Shown here: piece by piece, positions 5,807-6,014 of the stretch | Layout of the letters: the number at the start of each line of letters is the position of its first letter | Numbering within the stretch: position 1 is the first letter of the stretch | DNA from: Desulfobacterales bacterium | Lineage (GTDB): Bacteria > Desulfobacterota > Desulfobacteria > Desulfobacterales > C00003060 | Length of the DNA: 6,014 nucleotides | Direction of reading: 5' to 3' | Assembly (NCBI GenBank): GCA_030668505.1 | Contig: DAOUTV010000123.1 | Coordinates: forward strand, 1-6,014 | The notes under the pieces: generated by a model | Seen by the model: only the letters and a program-made list of their open reading frames with translations | Database searches by the model: none | What the model was told of the DNA's origin: nothing | Program-made: the position numbers and the translations under genes

Positions 5807-5953
5807 TAGTGCCCATCCAGAAACGGCATCTTTTGCCCCGATACCGCGTTCTCCGCAGGTTTCTATCCTCAAAGTAGCCCTGCTACGCCTGCGGTAGAAA
5901 CCTTTGTACGGCCTTGTCTCGGAACAAAATCTACCATTTCTGCACGGACACTA
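5807..5953. mobile_element. MITE-like palindromic element (about 147 bp, TA-flanked)
   Basis: The two 59-base arms, 5807-5865 and 5895-5953, are inverted copies that align without gaps at 40 of 59 positions. Matching is strongest at the outer ends (TAGTG...CACTA, then CAGAAA and TTTTG) and at the inner ends, where AGGTTTCTA (5857-5865) pairs perfectly with TAGAAACCT (5895-5903). The centre holds another hairpin, GTAGC/GCTAC around CCT (5874-5886). It encodes no protein. TA at both edges would fit target duplication of IS630/Tc1-type elements, making this a non-autonomous relative; the duplication is too short to prove it. Confidence 0.6.
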
Positions 5954-5993
5954 GGTAGGTAATGTTTTTGGGGTTTGTTGAGTCTTGCCGAAA

Positions 5994-6014
5994 ACTTTAG
6001 TTCACTTTAGGCAC
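5994..6014 (+). repeat. Second ACTTTAGTTC repeat array (cut by window end)
   Basis: ACTTTAGTTC (5994-6003) is followed by ACTTTAGGCAC (6004-6014) at the right edge. This is the same unit and orientation as at 3151-3179, so the ppsA region lies between two arrays. The array may continue beyond the window. Confidence 0.6.

Noticed and set aside
5853..5903. H-type pseudoknot in the palindrome core
   Set aside because: The crossing stems would need connecting loops of zero length on both sides, which is sterically unlikely; alternative folds explain the pattern better.

Overview
The window reads as chromosomal DNA of a Gram-negative, probably anaerobic bacterium. The protein style (an outer-membrane-type lipoprotein, an MCE/Mla lipid-transport protein and a bacterial PpsA) and the intergenic repeats (ACTTTAGTTC-type decamers, GGATTNC heptamers and a large palindromic element) suggest Desulfobacterota (old Deltaproteobacteria). 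That placement is inference; no rRNA or other marker gene is present.

Layout. Bases 1-131 carry the 3' end of an open frame that looks like the worn C-terminus of an IS4-type transposase. Bases 132-465 hold no convincing gene and instead contain a cluster of short GC-rich hairpins. Bases 466-3124 are a three-gene block on the + strand: a MlaF-like ABC ATPase in which every catalytic motif has been replaced, a MlaD/MCE protein, and a TPR lipoprotein whose ATG overlaps the mlaD stop (ATGA). A 116-base gap between the first two genes can fold into a compact closed structure. Bases 3125-3189, between convergent stop codons, are almost entirely short tandem repeats. Bases 3190-5652 on the - strand encode a full-length phosphoenolpyruvate synthase with intact active-site residues and a strong ribosome binding site. 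Bases 5653-6014 hold its probable promoter, which sits inside a 9-bp inverted repeat, then a 147-bp MITE-like palindrome and a second copy of the ACTTTAG repeat.

How the genes work together. The + strand block looks like a non-standard branch of the Mla/MCE lipid-trafficking machinery: an inner-membrane MCE protein, a lipoprotein scaffold probably facing the periplasm, and a cytoplasmic partner that keeps the ABC fold but should not hydrolyse ATP. No MlaE permease is visible here, so these proteins would need one encoded elsewhere or do something other than standard transport. The ppsA gene is a separate unit that makes PEP from pyruvate for gluconeogenesis, as expected for an organism feeding carbon in through acetyl-CoA and pyruvate. 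The most unusual item is the catalytically dead but well-preserved MlaF-like protein in an operon with an apparently normal MlaD.
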